From contig LT642198.1 in NCBI GenBank assembly GCA_900128585.1, forward strand, positions 1-35,635: a DNA stretch of 35,635 nucleotides. The letters are read 5' to 3'. Under the pieces are notes generated by a model. The model ran no database searches, was not told the origin of the DNA, and saw only the letters and a list, made by a program, of their open reading frames with translations. Within the stretch, counting starts at the first letter, position 1, and the number at the start of each line of letters is the position of its first letter. Source of the stretch: Stramenopiles sp. TOSAG23-3. Lineage: Eukaryota; Sar. The position numbers and the translations under genes were made by a program. Shown here one piece after another: positions 10,201 to 18,772 of this stretch.

Positions 10201-13200
10201 TATTGTTGGCATTGGCCGAGGATGGCGCACGCAACGAGCAAAATAAATCCATAGTTCACCTTTGCTCAAGGATCTTGTCTATTTTGGGGGAAATGTTATG
10301 CACGGAAGGAGACCTGTTGCTGAAGCAGAGTGAAGAATATGCACTAACTTCTAGCAGTGCTTTGCATCACTCGGCATGGCGTATATTCTTTTTACTAGGG
10401 ATACAACTTTGTACCTCTGATGAGGACTTACTGGGAAACGAAATGCATCGGAAGGACAGCCGAAGCCATCCGTTATACACAGTTCTCGTCGAAGAACTCG
10501 GACGAGTGCAAAATGTGTTATCTGAAATTTCAGACCTCGAATTAAACTTCGTCAAAGCGTCGCAACGAAGTGGACTCCGAGTAATTATGCCCGGTAAATT
10601 ATGGATGACAAGAGATCAACCCGGGACGGTCGTCCCAGATTCTGGTAGCCCAAAAGACCTTCAAAATGGAAGCTTTGCCTTGTCGTTCTGGATAAGGGTG
10701 CCGAAACGAAGGGATAATGAGGGCAGCAGCCATAGTGGGGGCAAGGTAACTCGCAGAGTCGTATGCATTCGTGCTCATGAAGTTGTTTCAAGCAAGGCGA
10801 GTTCTGAAAAGCAATTTTCCTATTATCCTGGAGTGTTTTTGGTGTATGACAATGAAATCGAGGGAAAGAAAACTACTCGTGCGCGGGTGGTCGTCGTTCT
10901 CACCACATCCGTTGACGGCAAATTAGTGCATAACTCGCTGGTTAGTCCGGTGCATTTACGAGTGGGAACATGGTCACACGTCGTATGCTCATATAATGAC
11001 TCAAAAGAAATACGCTTGTACCTAGACGGTCAGTTGGCAGGAAAATTGAAGACCGAAGGCATGTTGATATGGTCGGGATCGCGTCCGCTGCACATTGGGG
11101 CGCCTAAAATATCGGCATTTCCTGAGGCGGCAGAAGCCTCGAGCAAATGGGGGGCTGATTCTGGGTTTCTGGGATGGCTATCAGATTTGTGGTATCATGA
11201 TGAGGGCGTTGACCCCGATGACATTCCGTATTTGTCTAAGGTGCCTTCTCCGTCTGAAATTAGGTTGAAAAGTGATGCCGATAACTACTGTTACCGATTA
11301 GTAACAATGGCCCTTGAACTAGTTCGGACTCACAAAGGGCTTGCAGGATTGATAGAAAACGACAAGTGTGTAGCCGTAATGTTGAGCTTGTTACGATACT
11401 CATCCGGCAAGGTGCAGCGATCCATTTTACAGTTTCTCGAAGAAATACTTCCTCATATTTCTCCTCTTGGGGTGCATGTCCCACTGATGAATAGCATGGC
11501 AGGAAGTGGAATGGCGGCGGCAAAAGCAAACAGAGGGATTAATGGATTATGGACGTATTTTGCACATTTAGTAGGCGTTGCGTGGTTTTGTAACGAAAAC
11601 GGCTCACTTGAGCTTTCGGGGAGTGTTAACTCAGTCCTTGCACAATTTTTGCCTTCGTCATTAACGGCAGAAAAATATGTCTCATCGGACGCCGTAATGA
11701 ACGCACCCGGACGCACAGGAGCAATTGCCCAACGCCACATGACGATGTCAGATCGTTCTGCGCTTATATCCGGTATTGTGCGGCTACTTCGCCAATTACT
11801 ACAGTCGCCTCAGTGGTCAAAGCAATTATCTGATAGTCTAACGGAGTCATTATCAGGGCTCTCTGAGCACGTCCAAGATGTCTTGTTAGGGACCACTGAG
11901 AGGGTCGACAAAAGGTCGATTATGTGGGCAAAACACCGCACGCTCTTGGTAAACGGTGTCTGCGCAGTCTACGTATTGGGGGGACTGATAGAGCAGCCGC
12001 ACGTCGGAGCAAAAGTTTATTTTCCAACACCCCAGAACACCGCAATAGATTTTATTGGGTCTACTATATCGGGAGAATCTCAAGCTGTCGGTTTAGTGGT
12101 CCGCATCGACTGGAAAACGAGGTCGGCCATAGTTGTGGCGTGTAACTCGCTCAGAAGCGCTTCAGTTTCTGTCCCGCTGAATCTTTTGAAAGTGGTTTAC
12201 AAACAACATGATTTTATCGTTAATGATGACATTTTAACCCCATTAATATCGATGGCTAAAGTCTTTCTTGGGCTAACAAAAACAGGATCGGAAAATGTCT
12301 GTGATAGTGCAGATCACCATGCAAGTTTCAGCACACAATTACCGTGGGTAAATAGAGTAACCAATAAACCATCCGTGGGCATAGATGGTGAAATAGTTAC
12401 TGAAACCAATTCTGTGATGTGTCTCATTCGCGCCAGGTGCCTTTGCGCCCTCTCTGCGCTATGTGCGAACGCATCTTCGGCTAAGAGGATACTTGCTTCT
12501 GGTATGTTGCCATCACTCCTAAGAGTCGCGGTAAGCAACGTTTCCTCCGCCGCGGATGTTGTCTCTAGTCAGGGAGCAATGACACAGGCGCGTAAGGCGA
12601 AACAGAAGTCCTTGGGATTCTCCTTTCCAATAACAGATGCTGAAAGTAACTCCTCATCAAATGTTTACACAAGTGCGGCCAACTTATCTTCCAAATTGTC
12701 AATATGGGTAGGTGTCCCATCCCTGGAACAATTAGGGGAGGAGGCTTGGTCAAGGCTGCACTCTGCGCCCCCCCCGTTGCCTTCAAGCGATTTGAAGCGT
12801 CGGCCAAGAATAGATATACTCGGGGGTGAAATTGCGATTGAGCAGAAAAAATACAGAGCAGAAAGCACAAGCAATTTCCCCAGTATACGCTTAGGGAACA
12901 TATCACTGTTTCCCTTGCACAGCGTTGGAAACTTGGGCAGCCAAAACAATCTTATAGATTCATACCCACCGGGAGCTCTAGTCGGTGGTCGTTGGTACTA
13001 CGAAGCCGTCCTCTTATCGGATGGACTAATGCAAATTGGCTGGGCTGATGCTCTGTACAAGGGGGACCCTGAACGTGGACAAGGTGTTGGTGATCATCCA
13101 CACTCGTGGGCAATAGACGGTTACCGGTGTAAAAAATGGAATAGTTCCTCGGCTGATTATGGAGAAAGATGGCACGTCGCGGATGTAATTGGGTGTTCCA

Positions 13201-16200
13201 TTGACTTAGACTCTCTACAAATGCGGTTTTCTTTGAATGGAAAGGACCTAGGAGTTGCATTTACAAGTTTTCATGCAGTAGGTGGATGCTACCCTGCTGC
13301 ATCATTTAATATGCAACAATCTGCTAGATTCAATTTTGGTCCTCCACACTCCCAGTTTGCCTTTCCTCCTCCATCAGGGTATAAATGTGTGTCCGCAGCA
13401 ATCAACGAGGCGGTCAATGCCCAAGAGCAGGCAGCTAACAAGCCAATATCAAAACAACCCGACAATACGGACAGAACAGAAAAGGAGCAGACCTTTTCTG
13501 CGCCAATACCTTCGGTCGACCATTCGGCGAGTGGCATTGCCCTCCGGAGGCAGGCACTGGTTGACAACCTGATAAGTATGGGTTTCCCGATAGATTGGTG
13601 TATTCGTGCTGCAAATGTGCAGCGTTCTACCGTCATGGATGAAAGTCGCGCTATTGCATGGATTATAGAAAAGATGGAATTTGAAAACCTCACCAGCGTG
13701 GAAGAAGAGAGCGCTGGCGAGTCTAGCACTACAAGACTAGCAGCATTCATGGAGAACACTGCTACAATTGGCTACTTAAGCCAAGCAAGGAATGGTGATG
13801 ATGAAACGCAATACCCATTTATGGACGTCAATGTGTCAGATCAAGAACTTCTGCAGCGCATACGGGAAAGCCAGCAGTCGAGTGATGACGATGAAGATGA
13901 CGATGAAGATGACGACGACGACGAGGAGGACGAAGAAGAAGACGAGGAAGATATTGATACTGGCGAAGGTGATAGAGAAGAGAGTTTAAAAGATACCGCA
14001 CCCGGCAATCGTGCCGAAGAGCCATCTGCTGCAAATCGATCTTTCGGGAGTGTCTCTCGCAGATCTCAGAGTGCAACTGTTCAGAGTTTGGCCGGTAGAC
14101 AGAGGGCAGAGGTTTTGCTAGACGAGAACTTACTCGGTGATGAGGAGTGCAATGAAATTTATGCTCCAGTTGTTGAACGATATTTTGCATCCCCACTTTT
14201 AGGAAGACAGGGACTCTCATTTGGAAGTAGTGTATCAACTGCTAATGGTACTGTAAATATGTTACCGGGTATTGAATCTGCTGCTTTAATGTCTGTAGTC
14301 GTTGGCGTAGCAAATACCTCTCCTACCTTATCCCAGGCGAATCGTCCTGGCAATGGGAACGATGCTTATTCTAGCTCGGCAATCTTAGCGGAGATTTTTG
14401 CAGGGCTAAGTGTGCCTGGGGATGTTGGTAACAGCATTTCTTCCGGCGGCAATATGATTCAAAGAATCGCAAGTAACGATGATTGCCAAGAATTATGGGG
14501 GCTATCTGTCGCTACATCATGTGCATTGTCTACAATATACGCCAGAGCGACAATCTTATCAATTCTACGGCATGCTTCGGATACTGACGGGGGCGAAGGA
14601 GAATCCGTGGCATCGCAGCTCGGGGATATTATTAGCAGTCCGCAATGCGTCTTAATGTTTGTAGACTTTCTGAAACTTGTTCGTTTTCGTGGCCCTTTGC
14701 CCCATCACAGTTCTGGAGCAGCAGCGTTGACTCCTCGAAAAGACTTTTGTGACGAACTTGACCACCTTTTGAGGCCAACCTTCTCCTTGCTTTTGAAAAA
14801 ATCACGGGTGTTTTTAAACGAAGAATCTTTAAAAGAAAAGGAGCCCGGACAAAACACTGATAGAAGCGGGTCACCGCTGTTTTTAACAGTCTTGGTAGAC
14901 GAAGCGCTGAGTCACTTCACCCGTGCCTCCAGCCGGGAATATGATAGAATGCTATGGATATCGCGCCCTGCTCCTCCTATTCATCCTTATTCTTCAAGTG
15001 TCTTGACTTTGACATGTGACAGCGATGCACTTGTGCAACCCAATCCGGTGTGGTCGACATGGACTTTGAATACGCTCATGGACGAGCTTGAAGCGTATTC
15101 GAGGGAGAAAAGTTCAGAGCAGGGACTTCTAACACCCGCGGTAGAAAGTGATATATTTGGTATTGGAGTCCTCGCCACTCTCCTGCGGGCAGCACATACG
15201 CCTAATTTAGCTCTTAAAGACATACTGTTTCGTTTAATAGGCCGAATCGTGCACCACTGTGCCACGTCGTATCCTGGTGCAGGGCCTTCGTCGACTCAGG
15301 AACTGATTCGATGGCATCACAACGCGAGCATCGTCTTGAAAACAGTTCGGGAGCAGAGGCTTGCGCAAGTGTTAACCTCAAGATTTCGCAAGGAGCATGA
15401 CCAGACGATTATATATTCATCATACCTGCAAACTTTGGCGTCTGTGTTGGTTTGCTGCGCACAGGTGAGGTCTTTGATGAAGAAATGTGTTGTGTTCACT
15501 GGGCAGAATTTTTCGTCCGCCCAAACAGTGTCAGCGACAGGACCGAGGGCGGAAACCAATGCAGATTCTGATGCAGGAGCAAATGACGAAAAGATAGCAT
15601 TGCTGCAACCAATTCCTGAAATAGTAGTAGACGACATTGGTATAAACTCCGTGTCATTGGCGTGGTGGTTATCAACGGATGATATTGCGAAATCAATCGA
15701 AAACAAACAGAAATTTATTGTACGCGTATCGTACGCAGAGGTGCCGCAACCTTGGTTAATCGATGTACCGGCATCAATCCATTCAGGTGACACACACAAA
15801 TATCTAGAGTTTAAGCGGGTTACACCCCAGCAGGCTACCCCTGTTATGGACTATGGCGGATTTGGTACTCGGCCCAAAACATTGTCTACTATAGTCTGTG
15901 GGGATTTAAGTGCAGACAGTCAATATGCGTTCCGATTAGAGTTGGATATAATGAAAATCGGTGATGCTGGACCAGACGGGGACTACGAGAGTTTGGCAGA
16001 CTTGCATGGCAGCAACACTGGCGAAGACGGGAGTTACTTGGTCCGGACCCTCCTTGGGAAACCTGTCTATTTGGACACCCGATCAGAGACATTGTTTATC
16101 CTGGATCCCAATTCATGTGGTCCAAACTTGGTACTGAGCAACAATAATTTAAGTGTAACGAATACTGTCAATAAGAAGTGGAACGCTATAAGGGCCAGTG

Positions 16201-17903
16201 CTTGCTTTTCATCAGGTGTGCACTACTGGGAGGTTCATATTGACAAATGTGTATCGAAAAATATATTTGTCGGGGTCATGTCTGAAGGCGGAAGCACGGA
16301 CAATTATGTCGGGAGTGATCGGGAAGGATGGGGTTACTTAGCAAACAAGGCCATTTGGCACAACAAAGGGAAAATGTGTACATACGGAGAACTCTTCCGG
16401 GAAGGCGATCGAATTGGTGTATCTCTTGACATGGACTGTGGTACAATTGCCTTCTCTCGAAACGGCAAAGACCTGGGCGTAGCCGTCGAGGGTCTTACAG
16501 GTGATTTGTACCCCGCGTTCTCGCTGTACAATTTAGACGACCAAGTTAGCCTTATCCCTTCACCTGTGACGCACGGCAAACATAGTGGGAATTCCGATCG
16601 AACAGACGGGCATGCGAAACGCAGTGTACAGATGAACGCTGGGTCGATGGCACGGCGTATTATTGACAATCTGTACAGAACAACAGCGGGTTTAAACGCT
16701 CTGGCCTCTGGAACACCAGATAGGTCGTTGGTGCCAAAGGAGGAAGTGTTAGACTTTATGAAGAAAGCTAAGAAGAGTCACTTGTGTCGATACAAGACCG
16801 TAGATGGGGATGCTTTGTTGCTAGACATATCGATAGAGGCATGCCGACCTTTTGGGTTTGTTGCCGGTGAAATAGTTTTGACTCCCAAAGGCGAGGTTAA
16901 TATAGTAGGAGAATGTAAGGGGATGCTGTGGTGGAAAGCCGTTGGAGATACCACGGTATCCTCGTGGTCGAGAAAAACATGCCGTGAATTGCGCCTTGCT
17001 CTTGGTCCAAAACCTGTGCAAACGCATGGGGAAATTGTGGGTGGAATGCGGGCTAGAAACGACACGGTAAATGACGAGCCGTTGCAAAACGGCGATATAT
17101 TTTCAACGTTAATGGACGACAGCGATGTTGACCTGGAATCTCTTGTGGAGAAAATGGTCAACGAGGCCGAAGAACCGTGGCAAGTGGATTTCAAAAATAT
17201 AGAAGGACAGTACAAAAGTGTTGCTGCGCTAATTTATTTGTTAAATCACAAACTCGAAAATGTTCTTCCACTTGTTGAAATCTGGCGTGATGGCTATTCC
17301 TTGAGTTCAAGCGGAATGTCTCCCCGGGCAGGATTAGACGGTCTCATGACTAGTGCACCACCTCTGTCGTGGACCTGTGGCAGCCATTTGCTAAATGCGC
17401 GAAAGTTAGTTTTTCCGTGGACCAAAATCGCGTTATTTCGTGCCTTAATCAATCACACGTCTGCGCAAGGCCCATCGACAAAAATACGGCTGACCTTGAG
17501 CCGTGGAAATTTGGACTTGGAGTCTGTATTTCGTCAGTTGCGCCTAGTCGCTTCTGCAGAATTGCGATGCGGTGTACAGTTTGTTATTGGGCACCCAGGA
17601 GAAAATGCACATCATGAGCAGAGTGCATGTTTTGATCTTATTTGCGATGCGATGAACCAGGCGACTATTGCGGTTTCGAACCATGATTTGGTAGGGGAAT
17701 TGGTAGGCATAGGTTTACGAATGGGACACAGGTTTTGTTTGGAACTGCCTGGTTCTACGTGGGAAGCCATATGCAACCCTGTCACAGACATGCGGGATGG
17801 GGCTGAAATTCGATTGGGTTTGTTACAGATTGTCCCTGGTCATATTTTGCCATTATTTACTGGGAAAGAATTGAAAATCTTATGTTGGGAAGGAAAGCCA
17901 TAG
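4212..17903 (+). CDS. Giant HERC-type protein: RCC1 propeller, LamG-like, SPRY, UBA, SPRY, truncated HECT
   Basis: An uninterrupted frame of 4563 codons runs from the first ATG (4212, A at -3). A GTG 12 codons upstream is an unlikely start. Domains by approximate residue: a seven-bladed RCC1 propeller at 536-924 (GDKHRLGHG, GGNGRLGHG, GTNGKLGHG, GDSGRLGHG); a LamG/concanavalin-like fold at 2150-2327 (FALSFWIRVP, GTWSHVVCSY, LYLDGQLAG); SPRY 1 at 2896-3045 (GRWYYEAVL, MQIGWADA); a UBA at 3111-3157 (LISMGFPIDWCIRAA); an acidic Asp/Glu run at 3223-3254; an FN3-like stretch near 3804-3943; SPRY 2 at 3957-4117 (HYWEVHID, ISLDMD-like core); and HECT N-lobe-like sequence at 4343-4563 (LVGIGLRMGH, LLQIVPGHILPLFTGKEL). 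The layout resembles HERC1/HECTD4-class ubiquitin ligases. The frame ends where the HECT N-lobe ends, so the C-lobe and its catalytic cysteine are absent. Ubiquitin binding through the UBA is plausible, but ligase activity is not supported. Repeat element A begins 72 bases past the stop. Confidence 0.88.
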   Translation: MWTSPTANSPSRRRRQSGKLNNRRVQAYQASLDLSLLWNDQYVQTSYERLYAPPYQPDAQKRRNDSTPSESSLLAREAMRSRPVGAGKKYSSEAQQPSDLGNGGEDRRALDNATDNLISSMLMEGPPHFEGSTSFLERQLVLVQRAHENLLEEYQPNSGSLTPSLKHDRKSDAGGTIVSGGSLSSLNNKLDGEDSNISQIPSVVSLEIKDEETPYLPTDGMGGGSLQDPSLDEDVPISDDETEEKEASKTDTTREEDDLLITRNELPGAPLIENSIEGSRAGREASLSVESSTMLFGNKDQNTYNRRENYLRTIVPGPMDHLPTNAQIGIRLFFRLLRTLRFDENPRVLNKVVQQIPLLLSNMPPLALSEGLDSFENVNIAGADSKTTVGVVGRRKKTSEVQKRHGRAENGRSENPCTSNLGVVDALSFALENAIIGYKAVPSEKRDESQKIMDGMPDRKIQALSSIVGLAIKRGSLTHIMKSVILLLDSLRDAADIKDQKPPRDTCLPVEQYLQELANANIMEMETPIEFGNAKGRLMAFGKGDHGKLGLGKCTHSHCTDGNCTENKSTPTVIGTLKDVRVTLIDSLSTHSVAVTEDGSLYTWGNGDKHRLGHGTTGKEYAPRLVMSLRDKPAVVDVACGLGHTLVLLVTGQVYSWGNGGNGRLGHGDTQDRATACLVGVLEGMNVTSLYSGASHSLAISEEGACISWGKNNQGQCGHGNMTDHLFPMVIEYFQGKGDVISQVAGGWEHTLASTRDGRIFSFGSGYKDSRRAGLPPVLGHGGNEHQLLPCQIVSLSEENIVHIACGWDHSLAVSTEGLLYTWGAGTNGKLGHGDESDRAIPTCVEAVRGKMIVQAEAGCEHSAAVTSDGELLTWGHGDSGRLGHGENKSENKPRRVVFEKNESLRVVSIAVGDKYNMILVKDVDEKNVQDGHVNKGEVEGDTNMAKSSLAWEAGAHSPPASKFTKNPGGVTKAGADMTSAWILNRNLFSVELEDVRIVSDRKVPLISAYKLPVLILAHLERLAQPFLGSTYINRGDCAAAVNSSFRGPNNVNVAMSLAIKNQLAQKKIGAKEESSLVGGDDADIVPKFAYCIEPNEEALVLFHAILLRCVQENTNEDVDKNDNAVHFCRWCVVWCTLRLLKANLQQLLSWAMVDEPGHISLGNKASAESPVGNRLGIKMRSVFKMIHTLLLRIIKEPLQFSYYAGLGSKPDSKGGAGKISASDSRVLIEREAGDVVRVGFDFFYPTPASRKHVLGQFMSEERPNMILLNAIMDRLSQNFVVSRLIRSVLPASMPEGNDTNAATGTLDRQGVNDLLQDLLSRASNEVIDRLHGQAKNQQMHSGSYGTRSLPYTRLLLALQNHILAAWGHIMKIKGPSTSRISGETHSCVLSHGHRLLEKAAECLCVCLTVLSKDQSKDALGSAREVFLNSFLAAILMPFIGALCIVPPHPSVATSLLPPLLKLVKAVDSVNALMGSQFKGSWIIDHGNVKAGADEIVPWEVRLHAMLACFAGQLIAVVTKGTPLAPREKAFKRWLCSKLLSGGLLSETDGRSDANMAEDDQGGHNDLDVVISWHRRGVYSTGKSPQENLGEEYGRDKSQESFLRKLIDGEGEPQQLDSWVQNTILGHSAPNSPSMAAKSSPKKDSACPPELAAGKNSLRALVAVILKFNGYVTEAMSQSQILCMSRGRLAANETPSDTLVYVWSTALRLQRLVAMTQGIPESQGVQQRARAAALAATVNNVLPTSPSVARSVVRNCSFLLRVNPAFPIQLLEESDRSRRYDSGETMEFTKVDKQGQIISLEEVFDFVSRPLDTSLLYFEMVKRKQRSRIRAIGLDLTRYLLGIISPQFGYVRAQAIAQVPFSMTRFSREVASTPHVPNGNTSPQHKDAPISIGNGTKADQMVPQAFHYMLDLQSCGGHTANFVHSAFVELYQELANLLIDQKSTHSFKLALLHSWTLKLQSPDHLRHSRFVAVEAASPKHQKRTEESEGRDAFGGGLLLALAEDGARNEQNKSIVHLCSRILSILGEMLCTEGDLLLKQSEEYALTSSSALHHSAWRIFFLLGIQLCTSDEDLLGNEMHRKDSRSHPLYTVLVEELGRVQNVLSEISDLELNFVKASQRSGLRVIMPGKLWMTRDQPGTVVPDSGSPKDLQNGSFALSFWIRVPKRRDNEGSSHSGGKVTRRVVCIRAHEVVSSKASSEKQFSYYPGVFLVYDNEIEGKKTTRARVVVVLTTSVDGKLVHNSLVSPVHLRVGTWSHVVCSYNDSKEIRLYLDGQLAGKLKTEGMLIWSGSRPLHIGAPKISAFPEAAEASSKWGADSGFLGWLSDLWYHDEGVDPDDIPYLSKVPSPSEIRLKSDADNYCYRLVTMALELVRTHKGLAGLIENDKCVAVMLSLLRYSSGKVQRSILQFLEEILPHISPLGVHVPLMNSMAGSGMAAAKANRGINGLWTYFAHLVGVAWFCNENGSLELSGSVNSVLAQFLPSSLTAEKYVSSDAVMNAPGRTGAIAQRHMTMSDRSALISGIVRLLRQLLQSPQWSKQLSDSLTESLSGLSEHVQDVLLGTTERVDKRSIMWAKHRTLLVNGVCAVYVLGGLIEQPHVGAKVYFPTPQNTAIDFIGSTISGESQAVGLVVRIDWKTRSAIVVACNSLRSASVSVPLNLLKVVYKQHDFIVNDDILTPLISMAKVFLGLTKTGSENVCDSADHHASFSTQLPWVNRVTNKPSVGIDGEIVTETNSVMCLIRARCLCALSALCANASSAKRILASGMLPSLLRVAVSNVSSAADVVSSQGAMTQARKAKQKSLGFSFPITDAESNSSSNVYTSAANLSSKLSIWVGVPSLEQLGEEAWSRLHSAPPPLPSSDLKRRPRIDILGGEIAIEQKKYRAESTSNFPSIRLGNISLFPLHSVGNLGSQNNLIDSYPPGALVGGRWYYEAVLLSDGLMQIGWADALYKGDPERGQGVGDHPHSWAIDGYRCKKWNSSSADYGERWHVADVIGCSIDLDSLQMRFSLNGKDLGVAFTSFHAVGGCYPAASFNMQQSARFNFGPPHSQFAFPPPSGYKCVSAAINEAVNAQEQAANKPISKQPDNTDRTEKEQTFSAPIPSVDHSASGIALRRQALVDNLISMGFPIDWCIRAANVQRSTVMDESRAIAWIIEKMEFENLTSVEEESAGESSTTRLAAFMENTATIGYLSQARNGDDETQYPFMDVNVSDQELLQRIRESQQSSDDDEDDDEDDDDDEEDEEEDEEDIDTGEGDREESLKDTAPGNRAEEPSAANRSFGSVSRRSQSATVQSLAGRQRAEVLLDENLLGDEECNEIYAPVVERYFASPLLGRQGLSFGSSVSTANGTVNMLPGIESAALMSVVVGVANTSPTLSQANRPGNGNDAYSSSAILAEIFAGLSVPGDVGNSISSGGNMIQRIASNDDCQELWGLSVATSCALSTIYARATILSILRHASDTDGGEGESVASQLGDIISSPQCVLMFVDFLKLVRFRGPLPHHSSGAAALTPRKDFCDELDHLLRPTFSLLLKKSRVFLNEESLKEKEPGQNTDRSGSPLFLTVLVDEALSHFTRASSREYDRMLWISRPAPPIHPYSSSVLTLTCDSDALVQPNPVWSTWTLNTLMDELEAYSREKSSEQGLLTPAVESDIFGIGVLATLLRAAHTPNLALKDILFRLIGRIVHHCATSYPGAGPSSTQELIRWHHNASIVLKTVREQRLAQVLTSRFRKEHDQTIIYSSYLQTLASVLVCCAQVRSLMKKCVVFTGQNFSSAQTVSATGPRAETNADSDAGANDEKIALLQPIPEIVVDDIGINSVSLAWWLSTDDIAKSIENKQKFIVRVSYAEVPQPWLIDVPASIHSGDTHKYLEFKRVTPQQATPVMDYGGFGTRPKTLSTIVCGDLSADSQYAFRLELDIMKIGDAGPDGDYESLADLHGSNTGEDGSYLVRTLLGKPVYLDTRSETLFILDPNSCGPNLVLSNNNLSVTNTVNKKWNAIRASACFSSGVHYWEVHIDKCVSKNIFVGVMSEGGSTDNYVGSDREGWGYLANKAIWHNKGKMCTYGELFREGDRIGVSLDMDCGTIAFSRNGKDLGVAVEGLTGDLYPAFSLYNLDDQVSLIPSPVTHGKHSGNSDRTDGHAKRSVQMNAGSMARRIIDNLYRTTAGLNALASGTPDRSLVPKEEVLDFMKKAKKSHLCRYKTVDGDALLLDISIEACRPFGFVAGEIVLTPKGEVNIVGECKGMLWWKAVGDTTVSSWSRKTCRELRLALGPKPVQTHGEIVGGMRARNDTVNDEPLQNGDIFSTLMDDSDVDLESLVEKMVNEAEEPWQVDFKNIEGQYKSVAALIYLLNHKLENVLPLVEIWRDGYSLSSSGMSPRAGLDGLMTSAPPLSWTCGSHLLNARKLVFPWTKIALFRALINHTSAQGPSTKIRLTLSRGNLDLESVFRQLRLVASAELRCGVQFVIGHPGENAHHEQSACFDLICDAMNQATIAVSNHDLVGELVGIGLRMGHRFCLELPGSTWEAICNPVTDMRDGAEIRLGLLQIVPGHILPLFTGKELKILCWEGKP

Positions 17904-17999
17904 CATAACATTATTGTATTTAGAAATGATTCTAAAATCAAATTACTATCAATAAGAATTTCTTTTAACTTGCGTTTAAAAACAAAAAATTGGCTGTTA

Positions 18000-18347
18000 T
18001 TTAAGTAATTAAAATTTATCTCTTCCTCATGTACCGCGAAAATGAATCTATCCATTTAAGGTTTACGTTCCTTCATGTACTGCGAACTTATCACTACTCT
18101 ATTTTGGTTTTACTGATCGATATACCCTTGCCACTTAAATTCACTTACCGATTCGGACCACGCATGGAGTACATCTGAGCATGATAGTCAAGACAAAGTG
18201 ACAAGGGTATAGTGATTAGTAAAACCACAAGAGTAGAGATAAGTTCGCTGTACATAAAGGAATGTAAACCTTTTATGGACAAAAGGAGCAGATTCCTTTT
18301 CGCGGTACACGAGGAAGATACATTTTTTAATTACTTAAATAATAACG
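18000..18347. repeat. Long imperfect foldback (inverted repeat) inside element A
   Basis: The left arm (about 18000-18136) is the imperfect reverse complement of the right arm (about 18196-18347), with a loop of roughly 60 bases. Paired landmarks are GTACCGCG with CGCGGTAC, GGTTTACGTTCC with GGAATGTAAACC, GCGAACTTATC with GATAAGTTCGC, and TATACCCTTG with CAAGGGTATA. The outer end of the right arm is an internal, broken copy of the element terminus (AATTACTTAAATAATAACG). This suggests one element nested in or rearranged with another. Confidence 0.75.
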
Positions 18348-18424
18348 AAACGATCAAACTCAATACCGATCATTATTTCATAGAGCAGTACAACAGACAA
18401 CGAGCCCTTCAAAAACATTTATGC

Positions 18425-18448
18425 NNNNNNNNNNNNNNNNNNNNNNNN
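18425..18448. other. Assembly gap (24 N)
   Basis: A run of 24 N lies inside element A, exactly in the segment homologous to the exon of element B. The repeat and foldback structure probably broke the assembly here, so the true length and the reading frame across the gap are unknown. Confidence 0.99.
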
Positions 18449-18772
18449 GAACTTGGGGAGGATCTGCAATAGGAGGAGATATTGTTCTTGAACTGACACC
18501 TTCTTTTTTCTTTAATTTTAATTACTAATAAAATAACAGCCAATTTTTCTTGTAAATAATAACAGTCATTTTTTTGTTTTTATTTAGATTTAACTGAATT
18601 AGTTCTTTTTTAAAATTTACTTTTTAATCTAGATATTTTTATAATTTTTTTGTCTTGATCATTCTCCGACTCACTCAAGTTAGATCATGTAAGACTCGTA
18701 CTCTTGTTCTGGCACACGTTCACTGTCATTTGCAGTAAAAAAAAACCCGAAAGATATCTCATCCTCAATAGT

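Larger units (their letters stand above)
17976..18587 (+). mobile_element. Repeat element A: MITE-like, inverted termini, remnant coding segment
   Basis: The left terminus at 17976-18010 is identical over 35 bases to the reverse complement of 23988-24022 (start of element B read on its sense strand). The right terminus at 18520-18552 contains AACAGCCAATTTTTCTTG, the inverted form of the left terminus with the same TTCTTG variant seen at the 3' end of B. A second degenerate terminus copy follows at 18555-18587 (AACAGTCATTTTTTTG, ending TTTAG). Inside are a foldback (18000-18347) and a segment near 18390-18422 reading AGACAACGAGC then CTTCAAAAACATTTA, which matches the exon in B in the same frame. 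No transposase is recognisable and no clear target-site duplication is visible, so it is probably non-autonomous. It lies in sense orientation just behind the HERC-like gene. Confidence 0.65.

Noticed and set aside
13828-14238. Minus-strand open frame opposite the acidic run of the giant gene
   Set aside because: It is a shadow: Asp/Glu codons read on the other strand give Arg/His/Leu-rich text. The same holds for the other frames opposite or overlapping the large genes.
17880-17975. Frameshift explaining the missing HECT C-lobe
   Set aside because: All three forward frames between the stop and element A are AT-rich with stops and show no C-lobe text, so a simple frameshift is not enough.
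18212-18472. Open frame spanning the N gap as a stand-alone gene
   Set aside because: It starts at GTG, crosses 24 unknown bases and lies wholly inside repeat element A. I describe it as an element-derived coding remnant instead.
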